Below, one piece after another: positions 50,459 through 58,920 of a stretch of DNA of 62,188 bases. The DNA lies in contig JAGAIS010000002.1 of assembly GCA_017626405.1 (NCBI GenBank), positions 1 through 62,188 of the forward strand, read 5' to 3'. Each line of letters opens with the position of its first letter. Position 1 is the stretch's first letter. A program made the position numbers and the translations under genes. The notes below the pieces were generated by a model, which had not been told where the DNA came from, made no database searches, and saw only the letters and a list, made by a program, of their open reading frames with translations. Origin of the DNA: Bacilli bacterium (lineage in GTDB: Bacteria > Bacillota_I > Bacilli_A > RF39 > UBA660).

Positions 50459-50473
50459 ATTTAGAATTCTTTT
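50447..50473 (+). terminator. Terminator after the receiver gene
   Basis: An 11-bp stem AAAGAATTCTA/TAGAATTCTTT (50447-50457 with 50462-50472), loop GATT. The stop codon lies at the stem top. Confidence 0.78.
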
Positions 50474-50511
50474 ATTAATAAATTTATGATAATATATGAG
50501 TTGGTGATTAT

Positions 50512-51699
50512 ATGGAAAAAATTATCATTATAAAATATGGTGAATTGACAACCAAAAAGGACAATATTAACTTTTTTATCAGTACATTAAAGAATAATAT
50601 CAAAGAAATGCTTAAGGACTTTGATGTAGAGATAAATTATGATAAGGGAAGAATGTTTATTAAATCAATTGACAATTTAGATTTAATAATAAATAAATTG
50701 AAAATGGTTTTTGGTATTCACGAATTGAATATTGGATATGAACTTGAATCTAATGATTTTGAATTAATTAAATCGTCTCTAGTAGAATTGGTTAGGGATA
50801 AAGAAATAAATACTTTCAAGGTAGAGACGAAGAGAAGTGATAAGAATTACCCGATTAATTCAATGGAAGTATCGAGAATTCTTGGCGGATTAGTATTAAA
50901 GAATGTTAAAAACTCAAAAGTTGATGTAAAGATGCCGGAAACATTAATTAATGTTGAAATTCGTTTTAAGAATAGTTATATTTATTTTGAGAAAATAGAA
51001 GGTTTAGGAGGCTATCCGGTAGGTACTTTAGGAAAAGGACTTCTTATGTTGAGTGGAGGAATTGATTCTCCGGTAGCTGGATATTTAGCATTGAAACGTG
51101 GAGTAAGAGTAGAAGCTATTTATTATGAAAGTCCTCCTCATACGAGTGTTGCTGCTAAGAATAAAGTTCTCTCATTAGCTAAAAAACTTGCTCAATATTC
51201 TGGATATGTCAAAGTTCATATAATCAATTTTACAGATATTCAAGAGAACATCTTAAAAAACTGTCCTCATGAATATTTAATTACAATCATGCGAAGAATG
51301 ATGTATCGAATTGCTGAGAGAGTAGCAAATAAGAACAATTGTAAGGCAATAATTAATGGTGAATCAATTGGTCAAGTTGCTAGTCAAACTCTAACGAGTA
51401 TGTCAGTTATTAACGAGACAATTAAGATGCCGGTAATAAGGCCAGTAGCTTGTCTAGATAAGATAGATATAATAGATATTTCTAAAAAGATTGATACATA
51501 TGAGACATCTATTTTGCCATTTGAAGATTGTTGTACTATCTTTGTGCCGGATCATCCAGTAATTAATCCTGTTTTAGAGGATGCAATCAACTATGAGAAT
51601 AATTTTAATTACGAAGAATTAATAAGTGAAGCTATTAAAAATGAAGAGATAATTAAAGTTACAAATGATAAGTCAACTGAGTTTAATAATGTATTGTAA
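50512..51699 (+). CDS. thiI: tRNA 4-thiouridine synthase ThiI
   Basis: A 395-residue protein. An N-terminal ferredoxin-like/THUMP region (about 1-165) is followed by the PP-loop ATP-pyrophosphatase domain with MLSGGIDSPVAGY. YYESPPHTS and INGESIGQVASQT follow. It uses ATP and a sulfur carrier to thiolate U8 of tRNA. There is no C-terminal rhodanese domain, as in most Bacillota. Usually paired with a cysteine desulfurase (nifZ); none is adjacent here. GTTGGTGATT precedes the ATG. Confidence 0.95.
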   Translation: MEKIIIIKYGELTTKKDNINFFISTLKNNIKEMLKDFDVEINYDKGRMFIKSIDNLDLIINKLKMVFGIHELNIGYELESNDFELIKSSLVELVRDKEINTFKVETKRSDKNYPINSMEVSRILGGLVLKNVKNSKVDVKMPETLINVEIRFKNSYIYFEKIEGLGGYPVGTLGKGLLMLSGGIDSPVAGYLALKRGVRVEAIYYESPPHTSVAAKNKVLSLAKKLAQYSGYVKVHIINFTDIQENILKNCPHEYLITIMRRMMYRIAERVANKNNCKAIINGESIGQVASQTLTSMSVINETIKMPVIRPVACLDKIDIIDISKKIDTYETSILPFEDCCTIFVPDHPVINPVLEDAINYENNFNYEELISEAIKNEEIIKVTNDKSTEFNNVL

Positions 51700-51741
51700 A
51701 AGAGTGCATTTAATACTATAATTATAATAGTAGGTGATAAG

Positions 51742-52266
51742 ATGAATATAAAGGTGGTTATTGTTTGGGGGTTTGCAGTTATATTATTTTTGGGAATTGG
51801 TATATTTGGATATTTTAATCAAGATATATTAGTAAATCCTGAAGAAAATGTACCAACTAATCCAGAAAATAGAGTAGAATATGATACTAAAAAATGTATT
51901 GGAACTAATGATTATGGAAATATAACATATACATTTAGAATTAATCCAACAACTAATGCTATTGAAAGATTAAATATACAATATCAAGCAGTAGTTGAAA
52001 ATATCGATATTTATGCTGATGTTGCTAATTTAAATAAAATTGTTAATGATCAGAAAATAAAAGGCATAACGAGTCAAATATATGGTACTAGCAAAGATGT
52101 TCAACTAAATTTAAATGTCAATTTACTAGACTATGATAAAGAATCAGTTAGTAATATTAATCAAGATTTAATTAAGTCTAATATGGTAGTAAGTTCTACT
52201 ACGGACTATAATGAATATCAAAGTATAATGGCAAGTACATTAAATTTAGAATTTACTTGTGATTAA
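51742..52266 (+). CDS. Single-span extracytoplasmic protein, function unknown
   Basis: A 174-residue protein: membrane helix at about 4-25, a short Pro/Asn linker, then about 135 residues rich in Asn, Ile and Tyr (GNITYTFRINPTTNAIERLN; DVQLNLNVNLLDYD). Two cysteines, one near the start of the outer part (KKCIGT) and one at the end (EFTCD), may form a disulfide. Resembles small DUF-type lipoprotein-like proteins but no family is recognised. AGGTGATAAG precedes the ATG. Confidence 0.7.
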   Translation: MNIKVVIVWGFAVILFLGIGIFGYFNQDILVNPEENVPTNPENRVEYDTKKCIGTNDYGNITYTFRINPTTNAIERLNIQYQAVVENIDIYADVANLNKIVNDQKIKGITSQIYGTSKDVQLNLNVNLLDYDKESVSNINQDLIKSNMVVSSTTDYNEYQSIMASTLNLEFTCD

Positions 52267-52278
52267 AAAAGATAAAAA

Positions 52279-52299
52279 CACCCATAATAATAATGGGTG
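52279..52299 (+). promoter_or_regulatory. Hairpin covering the SD of the 47-residue gene
   Basis: CACCCAT (52279-52285) pairs perfectly with ATGGGTG (52293-52299) around a 7-base loop. The 3' arm contains most of the GGGTGAT ribosome-binding site for the ATG at 52305, so folding would hide it. Confidence 0.5.
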
Positions 52300-52304
52300 A
52301 TATT

Positions 52305-52448
52305 ATGGATAAAACAAGCAATGAATTAATGGAGATTATTAGCAAGTATTCTAATAATTACGGGGAGAATTTGGGCATCAATCAAAAAAAGTGTACTCTA
52401 ACTCCCGAAAATAAAGTAAATGTAATTAAAAAGATTAAAAAAAGGTAG
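52305..52448 (+). CDS. Small protein, 47 residues, function unknown
   Basis: ATG 52305 follows GGGTGAT (52295-52301). The product starts MDKTSNELMEIISKYSNNYG and ends with a basic tail (NVIKKIKKR). It is hydrophilic, has one Cys and no membrane segment. The stop codon sits in a terminator hairpin, as for several real genes here, which supports it. Possibly DNA/RNA- or membrane-surface binding through the Lys-rich end. Confidence 0.6.
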   Translation: MDKTSNELMEIISKYSNNYGENLGINQKKCTLTPENKVNVIKKIKKR

Positions 52449-52464
52449 AAGATACCTTTTTTTT
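52441..52464 (+). terminator. Terminator before ackA
   Basis: AAAGGTA (52441-52447) pairs with TACCTTT (52453-52459), loop GAAGA, then Ts to 52464. It contains the stop of the 47-residue gene. Confidence 0.85.
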
Positions 52465-52499
52465 ATGTTAAAATACTTTTGAAATGAGGGTGAAAATTA

Positions 52500-53675
52500 A
52501 TGAAAATATTAACAATTAATGCTGGGTCTTCATCAATGAAATTCAGCGTTATGGAAATACCAGAAAATAGAGAATTAGTCAATGGATATTTCCAAAGAAT
52601 AGGATTAGAAGGATCTTTTTATGATGTAAAAATCAATGGTGAAAAATTACATCGCGATATTGTTTTAGAAAATCATTTAGATGCTCTAGAATGTGTTAAG
52701 AGAGAATTAGTAGAATTAAATGTTGTTTCGTCATTAGATGAAATAGATGCAATTGGTCATCGTCTAGTACATGGTGGAGAAAGATTTAAAGAATCAGTTA
52801 TTATAACTGATGAAGTAATTGATGAATGTAAGAAATTTACAAAACTTGCACCTTTGCACAATCCAGCAATGTTAGCATGTATAGAAGCAAGCAAGAGTGC
52901 ATTCCCAAATAAGCCAATGACGGCTGTATTTGATACATCATTCCATCAAACAATGGATGCAGCAAATTTCCTATATCCAGTACCATATGAATGGTATACA
53001 AAATATGGAGTTAGAAAATATGGATTTCATGGAACAAGTCATAAGTTTATTAATCAAGAAATATCAAAATATTTAGGCCGTAATGATTTAAAGGTTATTT
53101 CTTGTCATATTGGAAGTGGAGCTTCAGTATGTGCAATTAATGCTGGTAAAGTAGTTGATACTTCTATGGGATTTAGTCCAATGACAGGTATTATGATGGG
53201 TACTCGTCCTGGAGATATTGATCCATCAATTATTACTTATATTTCTGAAGAGGCAGGAATGTCTATTGATGAAGTTATGAATGATTTAAATAAACACTCA
53301 GGATTAGAAGGTATTTGTGGTAAATCGGATTCAAGAGATGTTGAAGATGGCATTGCTCAAGGAGACGAATTATGTATACTTGCACAAGACATGTATACGA
53401 GACGTGTTGCAAATTATATAGCAAACTACAATAATCAATTAAATGGTGCTGATGTTATTGTCTTTACTGCAGGTTTGGGTGAAAACTCAGCAATGACAAG
53501 AAAAGATATCATAGATAAAATAGCATCATTAGGTGTTAAGTTAGATGAATCAAAGAATAACTTCCGCGGTGAATTTAGACTAATCACTACTGAAGATTCT
53601 AAGATACCAGTTTATGTAGTACCAACAAACGAAGAATTAATGATTGCAATAGATACATACGAATTAATTAAATAG
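52500..53675 (+). CDS. ackA: Acetate kinase
   Basis: A 391-residue enzyme converting acetyl phosphate plus ADP to acetate plus ATP, the energy-yielding step of fermentation to acetate. Signatures: NAGSSSMKFSV, GHRLVHGGERF, FDTSFHQTM, RKYGFHGTSHKFI, SCHIGSGASVCAI and DTSMGFSPMTGIMMGTRPGD. Full length. GAGGGTGAAAA precedes the ATG. pta is not adjacent. Confidence 0.97.
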   Translation: MKILTINAGSSSMKFSVMEIPENRELVNGYFQRIGLEGSFYDVKINGEKLHRDIVLENHLDALECVKRELVELNVVSSLDEIDAIGHRLVHGGERFKESVIITDEVIDECKKFTKLAPLHNPAMLACIEASKSAFPNKPMTAVFDTSFHQTMDAANFLYPVPYEWYTKYGVRKYGFHGTSHKFINQEISKYLGRNDLKVISCHIGSGASVCAINAGKVVDTSMGFSPMTGIMMGTRPGDIDPSIITYISEEAGMSIDEVMNDLNKHSGLEGICGKSDSRDVEDGIAQGDELCILAQDMYTRRVANYIANYNNQLNGADVIVFTAGLGENSAMTRKDIIDKIASLGVKLDESKNNFRGEFRLITTEDSKIPVYVVPTNEELMIAIDTYELIK

Positions 53676-53686
53676 GTTGTGATATT

Positions 53687-54640
53687 ATGCTAACATCAAT
53701 TAGCAAACAAATAATAAAAAAAATCAAAGAGTATAATACGATAGTAATAGCTCGTCATATTGGGCCAGACCCTGATGCCATTGCATCGGAAATTGCTCTA
53801 AGGGACATTATTAAACTTAATTATCCAAATAAAAGCGTATATGCTGTAGGTGCTGGAGTAGCAAAGTTTAAATATTTTGGAACTCTAGATAAAATAGATG
53901 ATGTCGATTTTAGTAAGTCCTTATTGATTGTTTTGGATGTACCGAGATTTGAGAGAGTAGATTCTGTGAATCCCGAATTATTTAAGTATACAATTAAGAT
54001 AGATCATCATCCTTGTGATGAACTAGTATGTGATTTGGAATTGGTAGACGAAACTTCTTCATCTACATGCCAGTTAATAGCAGAAATTATCTATCAATCA
54101 AAACTTAAATTAAATAGGGAAATTGCCGAAAAACTATTTATGGGAATAATTGCTGATTCAGATAGATTCCTACTTAGTTATACAACTCCGAAGACATTTA
54201 ATATAGCTGCCAGATTGCTAAATGATTATAAATTTGAACTAACTCCTCTATATAATAATTTATATGAGAGAGGAATTAATGAAAGAAGATTTGAATCATA
54301 TATTATTGAAAATATAAATATTAGTGAGAATGGATTTGGATATATTAAAATTACTGATGACATAATAAAAAAATATGATGTCGATTCTTCTACCGCTTCC
54401 AATTTAGTTAATGATTTAAATTTCATAAAAGAATTGAAAGTGTGGGCTTTTTCATCATATGATGCCAAGGCTGAATTGTATAAAATTAATATTCGTAGTC
54501 GTGGAATCGTCATAAACGAAATTGCCGAGAAGTTTAATGGTGGTGGACATAAATTTGCATCGGGCGCTAGATTAAAGACGGAAGAAGAAGTAAATGAATT
54601 ATTTGCATCTTTAGATGCAGTTTGTAAAGAGGATAATTAA
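53687..54640 (+). CDS. DHH-family phosphoesterase, NrnA-like
   Basis: A 317-residue enzyme. DHH motifs: ARHIGPDPDAIAS, LIVLDVP, KIDHHP (the DHH core) and the C-terminal DHHA1 motif GGGHKFASGA. This matches NrnA-type proteins that degrade very short RNAs (nanoRNase) and dephosphorylate pAp, or the related cyclic-di-AMP-derived dinucleotide phosphodiesterases. The exact substrate cannot be chosen from sequence. GGTTGTGATATT precedes the ATG, 11 bases after ackA. Confidence 0.9.
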   Translation: MLTSISKQIIKKIKEYNTIVIARHIGPDPDAIASEIALRDIIKLNYPNKSVYAVGAGVAKFKYFGTLDKIDDVDFSKSLLIVLDVPRFERVDSVNPELFKYTIKIDHHPCDELVCDLELVDETSSSTCQLIAEIIYQSKLKLNREIAEKLFMGIIADSDRFLLSYTTPKTFNIAARLLNDYKFELTPLYNNLYERGINERRFESYIIENINISENGFGYIKITDDIIKKYDVDSSTASNLVNDLNFIKELKVWAFSSYDAKAELYKINIRSRGIVINEIAEKFNGGGHKFASGARLKTEEEVNELFASLDAVCKEDN

Positions 54641-54659
54641 AATGTTATTCTCTTTTTTT
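54627..54659 (+). terminator. Terminator after the DHH phosphoesterase gene
   Basis: AAGAGGATAA (54627-54636) pairs with TTATTCTCTT (54645-54654), 8-base loop, T run. One G-U pair. The stop codon is in the loop. Confidence 0.85.
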
Positions 54660-54687
54660 ATAAATAGTATATATCTTTAAAATTTTA

Positions 54688-54716
54688 TTCGAAAAAATGG
54701 CGATACATGTTATAAT
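54688..54716 (+). promoter_or_regulatory. Promoter of fmt, extended -10
   Basis: TTCGAA (54688-54693), 17 bp, TATAAT (54711-54716) preceded by TGT (extended -10 element). Confidence 0.6.
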
Positions 54717-54740
54717 TATAAGTGATTAGAGGGTGCTATT

Positions 54741-55685
54741 ATGAAAGATAAAAGAGTAGTATTTATGGGTACACCAGAATTTTCCGTACCAGTATTAAAA
54801 GAATTAATTGAGAATACTAATGTTGTGCTTGTTGTTACACAACCTGATGCATATGTTGGAAGAAAAAGAGTATTAACTCCATCTCCAGTATGTCGTCTAG
54901 CTGAAGAACATAATATTGAAGTATTTAAACCTGAGAGATTAAAAAAAGAGTATGAATATGTTTTAAATAAGAAACCTGATTTGATAATAACTTGTGCATA
55001 CGGACAAATAGTTCCTAAAGTAGTTCTTGATTATCCGGAGTTTGGATGTATAAATGTTCATGCCTCTTTATTGCCAAGATATCGTGGAGCTAGTCCGATT
55101 AGCAAAGCAATATATGATGGAGAAGAAAAAACAGGTATAACAATCATGTATATGGATGAGTTTATAGATACGGGAAATATTATTCATGCTGAAGAAATAC
55201 CAATTGACGATTCTGATACATTAGGTACTTTAACTAATAAACTAAGTGAATTAGGCGCAAGTCTACTTATGCGTACACTTCCAAAAATTTTCGATGGTAC
55301 TAACTTTGACATTCCTCAAGATAACGAACTTGCAACTTATGCTCCAATGATTAAAAGAAGTGATGAAAAACTAGATTTTAATCGCACGAGAATGGAAGTA
55401 TATAATCATGTTAGAAGTTTAAATCCAGAACCTAGTGCATTTATTATATTAGACGATGAAGAAATGAAAATTCTTGAATGTCGTATTGGGGATGATATAA
55501 AGGGTGAAATTGGTGTAATATCTAAAGTGTCTAAAGATAGTTTCTCGATTAATTGTAAAGATGGACAAATAGATATTATAAGAATAAAACCATTCGGCAA
55601 AAAAGAAATGTCCGTTAGAGATTATTTTAATGGAACAGACAAAGATAAATTGCTTAATAAATATGTAGGTGATACTAATGAGTAA
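54741..55685 (+). CDS. fmt: Methionyl-tRNA formyltransferase
   Basis: A 314-residue enzyme that formylates initiator Met-tRNA with 10-formyl-THF. The N-terminal Rossmann-like domain has FMGTPEFSV and the active-site INVHASLLPRYRGASPI (Asn, His), followed by MDEFIDTG with the catalytic Asp. The C-terminal domain (about 205-310) is present. Its last 8 bases overlap the next gene. AGAGGGTG precedes the ATG. Confidence 0.96.
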   Translation: MKDKRVVFMGTPEFSVPVLKELIENTNVVLVVTQPDAYVGRKRVLTPSPVCRLAEEHNIEVFKPERLKKEYEYVLNKKPDLIITCAYGQIVPKVVLDYPEFGCINVHASLLPRYRGASPISKAIYDGEEKTGITIMYMDEFIDTGNIIHAEEIPIDDSDTLGTLTNKLSELGASLLMRTLPKIFDGTNFDIPQDNELATYAPMIKRSDEKLDFNRTRMEVYNHVRSLNPEPSAFIILDDEEMKILECRIGDDIKGEIGVISKVSKDSFSINCKDGQIDIIRIKPFGKKEMSVRDYFNGTDKDKLLNKYVGDTNE

Positions 55686-56337
55686 AAAGAAAAAAGATGA
55701 TATTTACGAAAGTAAATGGGAAGTTTTCTTGAGAAATTATAATCAAGTAGCGGGTTTCAAAGCACTTGTAAGATTGGGAATCTACTTTGTTCTATTTTTA
55801 ATATTCATTTTGATAATTAATTTTGGAGGAAAAAATCTAGATTCAGAAAAAACTGTAACAACAACTACAACTAATGCTACACAGAATTCAGAAAAACTTA
55901 CCTATAAAGAAATGCTTAATAATCTATCTAGCAACGATATCTCGATTGAATTTACATCGATTATCAATAACTATGAGACAAGAATAACAGCTTTACGCGA
56001 AAACGGAGTCATAACCGGTTTGATTGAAAATCGAGATATGACAAAAAAGTTCAAAATTCAAGATGATCAAATATATGAAATAGTTTTGGATAGGGAAAAT
56101 CTAAATACAGAAATTTTTTCTGGTATAAATTATGAATTTTTTAATCCAACTAAATTAGTTAGTATTTTAAATAGTAATCAAAGTACAAAGAGAAAGAAAG
56201 ATTCAGAAGTTATTTATAATTACAATATAAGTTATAATGGAATATCTTATGATACAACGGTAGTAGTTGTAGATTCTTCTATAAAATCAATTGAATTAAT
56301 TCAAGAAAATAATCAATACAGGATTATTTATAGTTAG
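55678..56337 (+). CDS. Single-span membrane protein, function unknown
   Basis: A 219-residue protein with a basic cytoplasmic start (MSKKKKDDIYESKWEVFLRNY), one membrane helix (about 36-52), a Thr-rich linker and an outer domain of about 150 residues. No family recognised. ATG 55678, inside the fmt end, follows AGGTGAT; GTG 55669 is a weaker alternative. It sits between fmt and pgsA in the same direction. Confidence 0.75.
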   Translation: MSKKKKDDIYESKWEVFLRNYNQVAGFKALVRLGIYFVLFLIFILIINFGGKNLDSEKTVTTTTTNATQNSEKLTYKEMLNNLSSNDISIEFTSIINNYETRITALRENGVITGLIENRDMTKKFKIQDDQIYEIVLDRENLNTEIFSGINYEFFNPTKLVSILNSNQSTKRKKDSEVIYNYNISYNGISYDTTVVVVDSSIKSIELIQENNQYRIIYS

Positions 56338-56345
56338 GTGATAAG

Positions 56346-57023
56346 ATGAAAGTATTTGTTAATTCGTTAACTTTAATTCGCTTACTTGCAACATTTATAC
56401 TTCCTTTTGTATGGAGAATATTATCTCCTTTAGGAATTATAATATTTGTATCATGCGTGTTACTAACTGATTTTTTCGATGGACTATTTGCCAGAACATT
56501 TCATGTTCAGAGTCTATTTGGAAGTTTGCTAGATACAATTGCAGATAAGGTATTTGGAATAGTTATAATATTGATTGTTGCTATATATTATCCAATTTAT
56601 TACATCATTGCTATATTAGAGATAATAATTGCTCTAATTAATGTCGTAGCAGCGTCTATTGGACTTAGAACTAAATCGTCATTTATCGGTCGTGCTAAGA
56701 TGTGGGTTTTAGGAATTTCCACAGTAATGGGAATTATTTATATCTTCCAGACAGATCTTATAAAAATCGCGTTTTTAAAACCTGTATTAGACTTAATTCT
56801 TGCAAATAAAGATATTCTAATGGCTTCAGTATTTCTAACTGCCGGATCGGAAATTATGGTTGGAATTGACTATGTTAGAAAGCTAACAAAAGAATTTAAG
56901 GAAAGCCAAAATAAAATTAAATATAATTTTAAGACAAGTGAAGAATTAAAACATATTTTATTTGATACGGAGTATTATTTAGCTAATAAAGAAATGCCAA
57001 TGTCAAAACATTTATTAAAATAA
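56346..57023 (+). CDS. pgsA: CDP-alcohol phosphatidyltransferase, PgsA-like
   Basis: A 225-residue membrane enzyme. The family motif is complete: DFFDGLFARTFHVQSLFGSL then LDTIADK, i.e. D-G-x2-A-R-x8-G-x3-D-x3-D. Such enzymes transfer a phosphatidyl group from CDP-diacylglycerol; PgsA makes phosphatidylglycerol phosphate. With cdsA in the window, both ends of the step are present. The C-terminal 60 residues are hydrophilic. Related synthases share the motif, so the exact acceptor is inferred. AGGTGATAAG precedes the ATG. Confidence 0.85.
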   Translation: MKVFVNSLTLIRLLATFILPFVWRILSPLGIIIFVSCVLLTDFFDGLFARTFHVQSLFGSLLDTIADKVFGIVIILIVAIYYPIYYIIAILEIIIALINVVAASIGLRTKSSFIGRAKMWVLGISTVMGIIYIFQTDLIKIAFLKPVLDLILANKDILMASVFLTAGSEIMVGIDYVRKLTKEFKESQNKIKYNFKTSEELKHILFDTEYYLANKEMPMSKHLLK

Positions 57024-57053
57024 TTGAAGTTATTATAAATAATATGTTATAAT
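57024..57053 (+). promoter_or_regulatory. Promoter of the 36-residue basic protein gene
   Basis: TTGAAG (57024-57029), 18 bp, TATAAT (57048-57053) with a TGT just before (extended -10). Confidence 0.55.
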
Positions 57054-57078
57054 ACTCATGAATTTAAGGAGGGAATCT

Positions 57079-57189
57079 ATGAAGACATATAAAAAGAATC
57101 TACCAAAAGGTGTTAAAAAGATGTTTGCTCTTGAAAGAGGAGTAAAGGTTAAATATATTGCTAAAAAGAATAATAAAAAAAATAAATAG
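57079..57189 (+). CDS. Small basic protein, 36 residues
   Basis: ATG 57079 follows a near-perfect AAGGAGGG (57066-57073) and its own promoter. The product (MKTYKKNLPKGVKKMFALERG..., ending KKNNKKNK) has 14 Lys, one Arg, no Cys and no hydrophobic span. Charge and size are those of a ribosome- or nucleic-acid-bound protein, but no family is recognised. It lies alone between pgsA and the rimP-nusA-infB translation operon. Confidence 0.65.
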   Translation: MKTYKKNLPKGVKKMFALERGVKVKYIAKKNNKKNK

Positions 57190-57192
57190 TTC

Positions 57193-57221
57193 TTTACAGC
57201 AAAGAATCGCTATGATATACT
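57193..57221 (+). promoter_or_regulatory. Promoter of the rimP-nusA-infB operon
   Basis: TTTACA (57193-57198), 17 bp, TATACT (57216-57221). Confidence 0.65.
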
Positions 57222-57237
57222 TATATTGACTAGATTT

Positions 57238-57264
57238 AAGTGGGCAGAAATTCCCACTTTTGTT
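57238..57264 (+). promoter_or_regulatory. rimP-leader-like hairpin
   Basis: AAGTGGG (57238-57244) pairs with CCCACTT (57253-57259), 8-base loop, then a T-rich stretch. It sits about 24 bases before rimP, where many Bacillota carry a conserved rimP-leader RNA element. It could attenuate the operon. Confidence 0.6.
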
Positions 57265-57282
57265 ATTGTTTAGGAGGAATTT

Positions 57283-57534
57283 ATGGATAGCATTTTAAGT
57301 AAAATTGAAGAACTTATTACACCAGCAATGAATGAAATGAATTTGATTGTTGATTCGGTGACATGGGAAGTCGAGGGTAAGTATAATTATCTAAAGATTG
57401 TTTTAGATAAAAATGATTATATTGATATCGATACTATTGTTGAAGCAACGAATAAAATAAATCCTATTCTTGATGAATATGATTTAATTGAGGAAGAATA
57501 TATCTTAGATATATCTAGTAAGGAAAGAGGTTAA
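57283..57534 (+). CDS. rimP: Ribosome maturation factor RimP, N-terminal domain only
   Basis: An 83-residue protein. It matches the N-terminal domain of RimP (helix-strand-strand; WEVEGKYNYLKIVLD, DTIVEATNKINPIL, EEYILDISSKERG). A normal RimP is about 150 residues with a C-terminal SH3-like domain starting just after the VSSPG motif; here the protein stops at that point (ISSKERG). The following bases run directly into the nusA ribosome-binding site, so nothing of the second domain remains. RimP assists 30S assembly. AGGAGG precedes the ATG; first gene of the nusA-infB operon. Confidence 0.85.
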   Translation: MDSILSKIEELITPAMNEMNLIVDSVTWEVEGKYNYLKIVLDKNDYIDIDTIVEATNKINPILDEYDLIEEEYILDISSKERG

Positions 57535-57538
57535 AAAT

Positions 57539-58654
57539 ATGAATGGTAAAGAATTTATTAAGGCACTAAAGAATATCATTGAAGAAAAGAATATTGATGA
57601 AGATACTGTATATGATGCAATGGAACAAGGTTTAATTACAGCATATAAGAAAAATTATGATTCAAAGACTAATGTTAAAATTGACATTAATCGTGAGACT
57701 GGTGAATTTAAGGTAATACGCTACTTTGTAGTAGTTGACGATTATATTGAAGGAGAAGAATCTACTGATGAAGAGGGAAATATCATTTATTTAGATCCTG
57801 AAATTAATGAAGATGCTCAAATTTTACTTGAAGATGCTGAGAAAATGGTTCCAGGTATAAAGGTTGGAGAAACTATTGAAGAGGAAGTTACACCAAAAGA
57901 CTTTGGACGTGTAGCTGCATCTACTTGCAAACAAGTTGTTACACAAAAAATAAGAGAAGCAGAGAGAAATTCTATTATTTCTGAATTTGCTGATAAACAA
58001 GATGAAATCATGGTTGGAACACTAGCTATGGAAGATGCCAAAAATTACTATGTTGATTTAGGAAGAACAAGAGGTATTTTACCTAAGTCAGAAATGATTC
58101 CAAATGAAACAGTTACAATGGGATCTAGTATTAAGGTATATATATCAAAAGTAGAAGCAACAACTAAGGGTCCTCTAGTTTTATGTACAAGAAAACACTA
58201 TGGATTTGTTAAACGTCTATTTGAATCAGAAATTCCAGAATTCCAAGATGGAACACTTGAACTTCATGGAGTTGCTCGTGAAGCTGGAGTTAGATCTAAA
58301 GTTGCCGTTTCATCAAATAATGAAAGAATTGATGCAATAGGTACTTGTATTGGTGAACGTGGTTCGAGAATCGCGAGCATTCTTTCTGAATTAAATGGTG
58401 AAAAAGTAGATTTAGTTTTATGGAGTGAAGATCCAGCAGAATTTATTAAAAATGCATTAAATCCTGCTAAAGATGTAATTGTTAGTATCATAGATAATAC
58501 AAAGGAAAATTTAGCACTAGCTATCGTTCCTGATGATAATTTAAAACTAGCAATTGGAAAACAAGGAATGAATATTCGTTTAGCTAGTAGATTGACTAAA
58601 TTTAAAATTGAAATAAAAACTATGACACAAATTCAAGAAGAGGGCAATAACTAA
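57539..58654 (+). CDS. nusA: Transcription termination/antitermination protein NusA
   Basis: A 371-residue protein. The N-terminal polymerase-binding domain (about 1-125) is followed by S1 (about 135-200), KH1 (GVRSKVAVSS, ..GTCIGERGSRI) and KH2 (DDNLKLAIGKQGMNIRLASRL). It binds RNA polymerase and RNA, shaping pausing and termination. Length is that of the short Bacillota form without extra acidic repeats. It shares one base with ylxR. Confidence 0.96.
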   Translation: MNGKEFIKALKNIIEEKNIDEDTVYDAMEQGLITAYKKNYDSKTNVKIDINRETGEFKVIRYFVVVDDYIEGEESTDEEGNIIYLDPEINEDAQILLEDAEKMVPGIKVGETIEEEVTPKDFGRVAASTCKQVVTQKIREAERNSIISEFADKQDEIMVGTLAMEDAKNYYVDLGRTRGILPKSEMIPNETVTMGSSIKVYISKVEATTKGPLVLCTRKHYGFVKRLFESEIPEFQDGTLELHGVAREAGVRSKVAVSSNNERIDAIGTCIGERGSRIASILSELNGEKVDLVLWSEDPAEFIKNALNPAKDVIVSIIDNTKENLALAIVPDDNLKLAIGKQGMNIRLASRLTKFKIEIKTMTQIQEEGNN

Positions 58655-58908
58655 TGAAAAAAATACCTATGCGCATGTGTGTTGTTACGAGAGAAAAATT
58701 ACCAAAGTACGAACTAGCTCGCATAGTTAAAAGTGATGATTCAATCATCGTTGATGACACAGGAAAATTAAATGGTCATGGTTGTTATATAAAATTAGAT
58801 GAATTAGTTATAATGGAAGCTAAAAAGAAGAAAATATTAGATAGGGTACTTGAAACTCAAGTACCTGATGAGGTATATGATACATTAATTAGTAAAATAA
58901 AAAGATAA
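58654..58908 (+). CDS. ylxR: YlxR-family RNA-binding protein
   Basis: An 84-residue protein of the YlxR/RNA-binding family: PMRMCVVTREKLPKYELARIV at the start, a DDTGKLNGHGCYI loop (usually GRGAYI) and a basic C-terminus. Always found between nusA and infB. The usual next gene, the L7Ae-like ylxQ, is missing: infB follows directly after 12 bases. YlxR has been linked to RNase P and transcription control in other species. Confidence 0.93.
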   Translation: MKKIPMRMCVVTREKLPKYELARIVKSDDSIIVDDTGKLNGHGCYIKLDELVIMEAKKKKILDRVLETQVPDEVYDTLISKIKR

Positions 58909-58920
58909 GAGGTGGATAAT

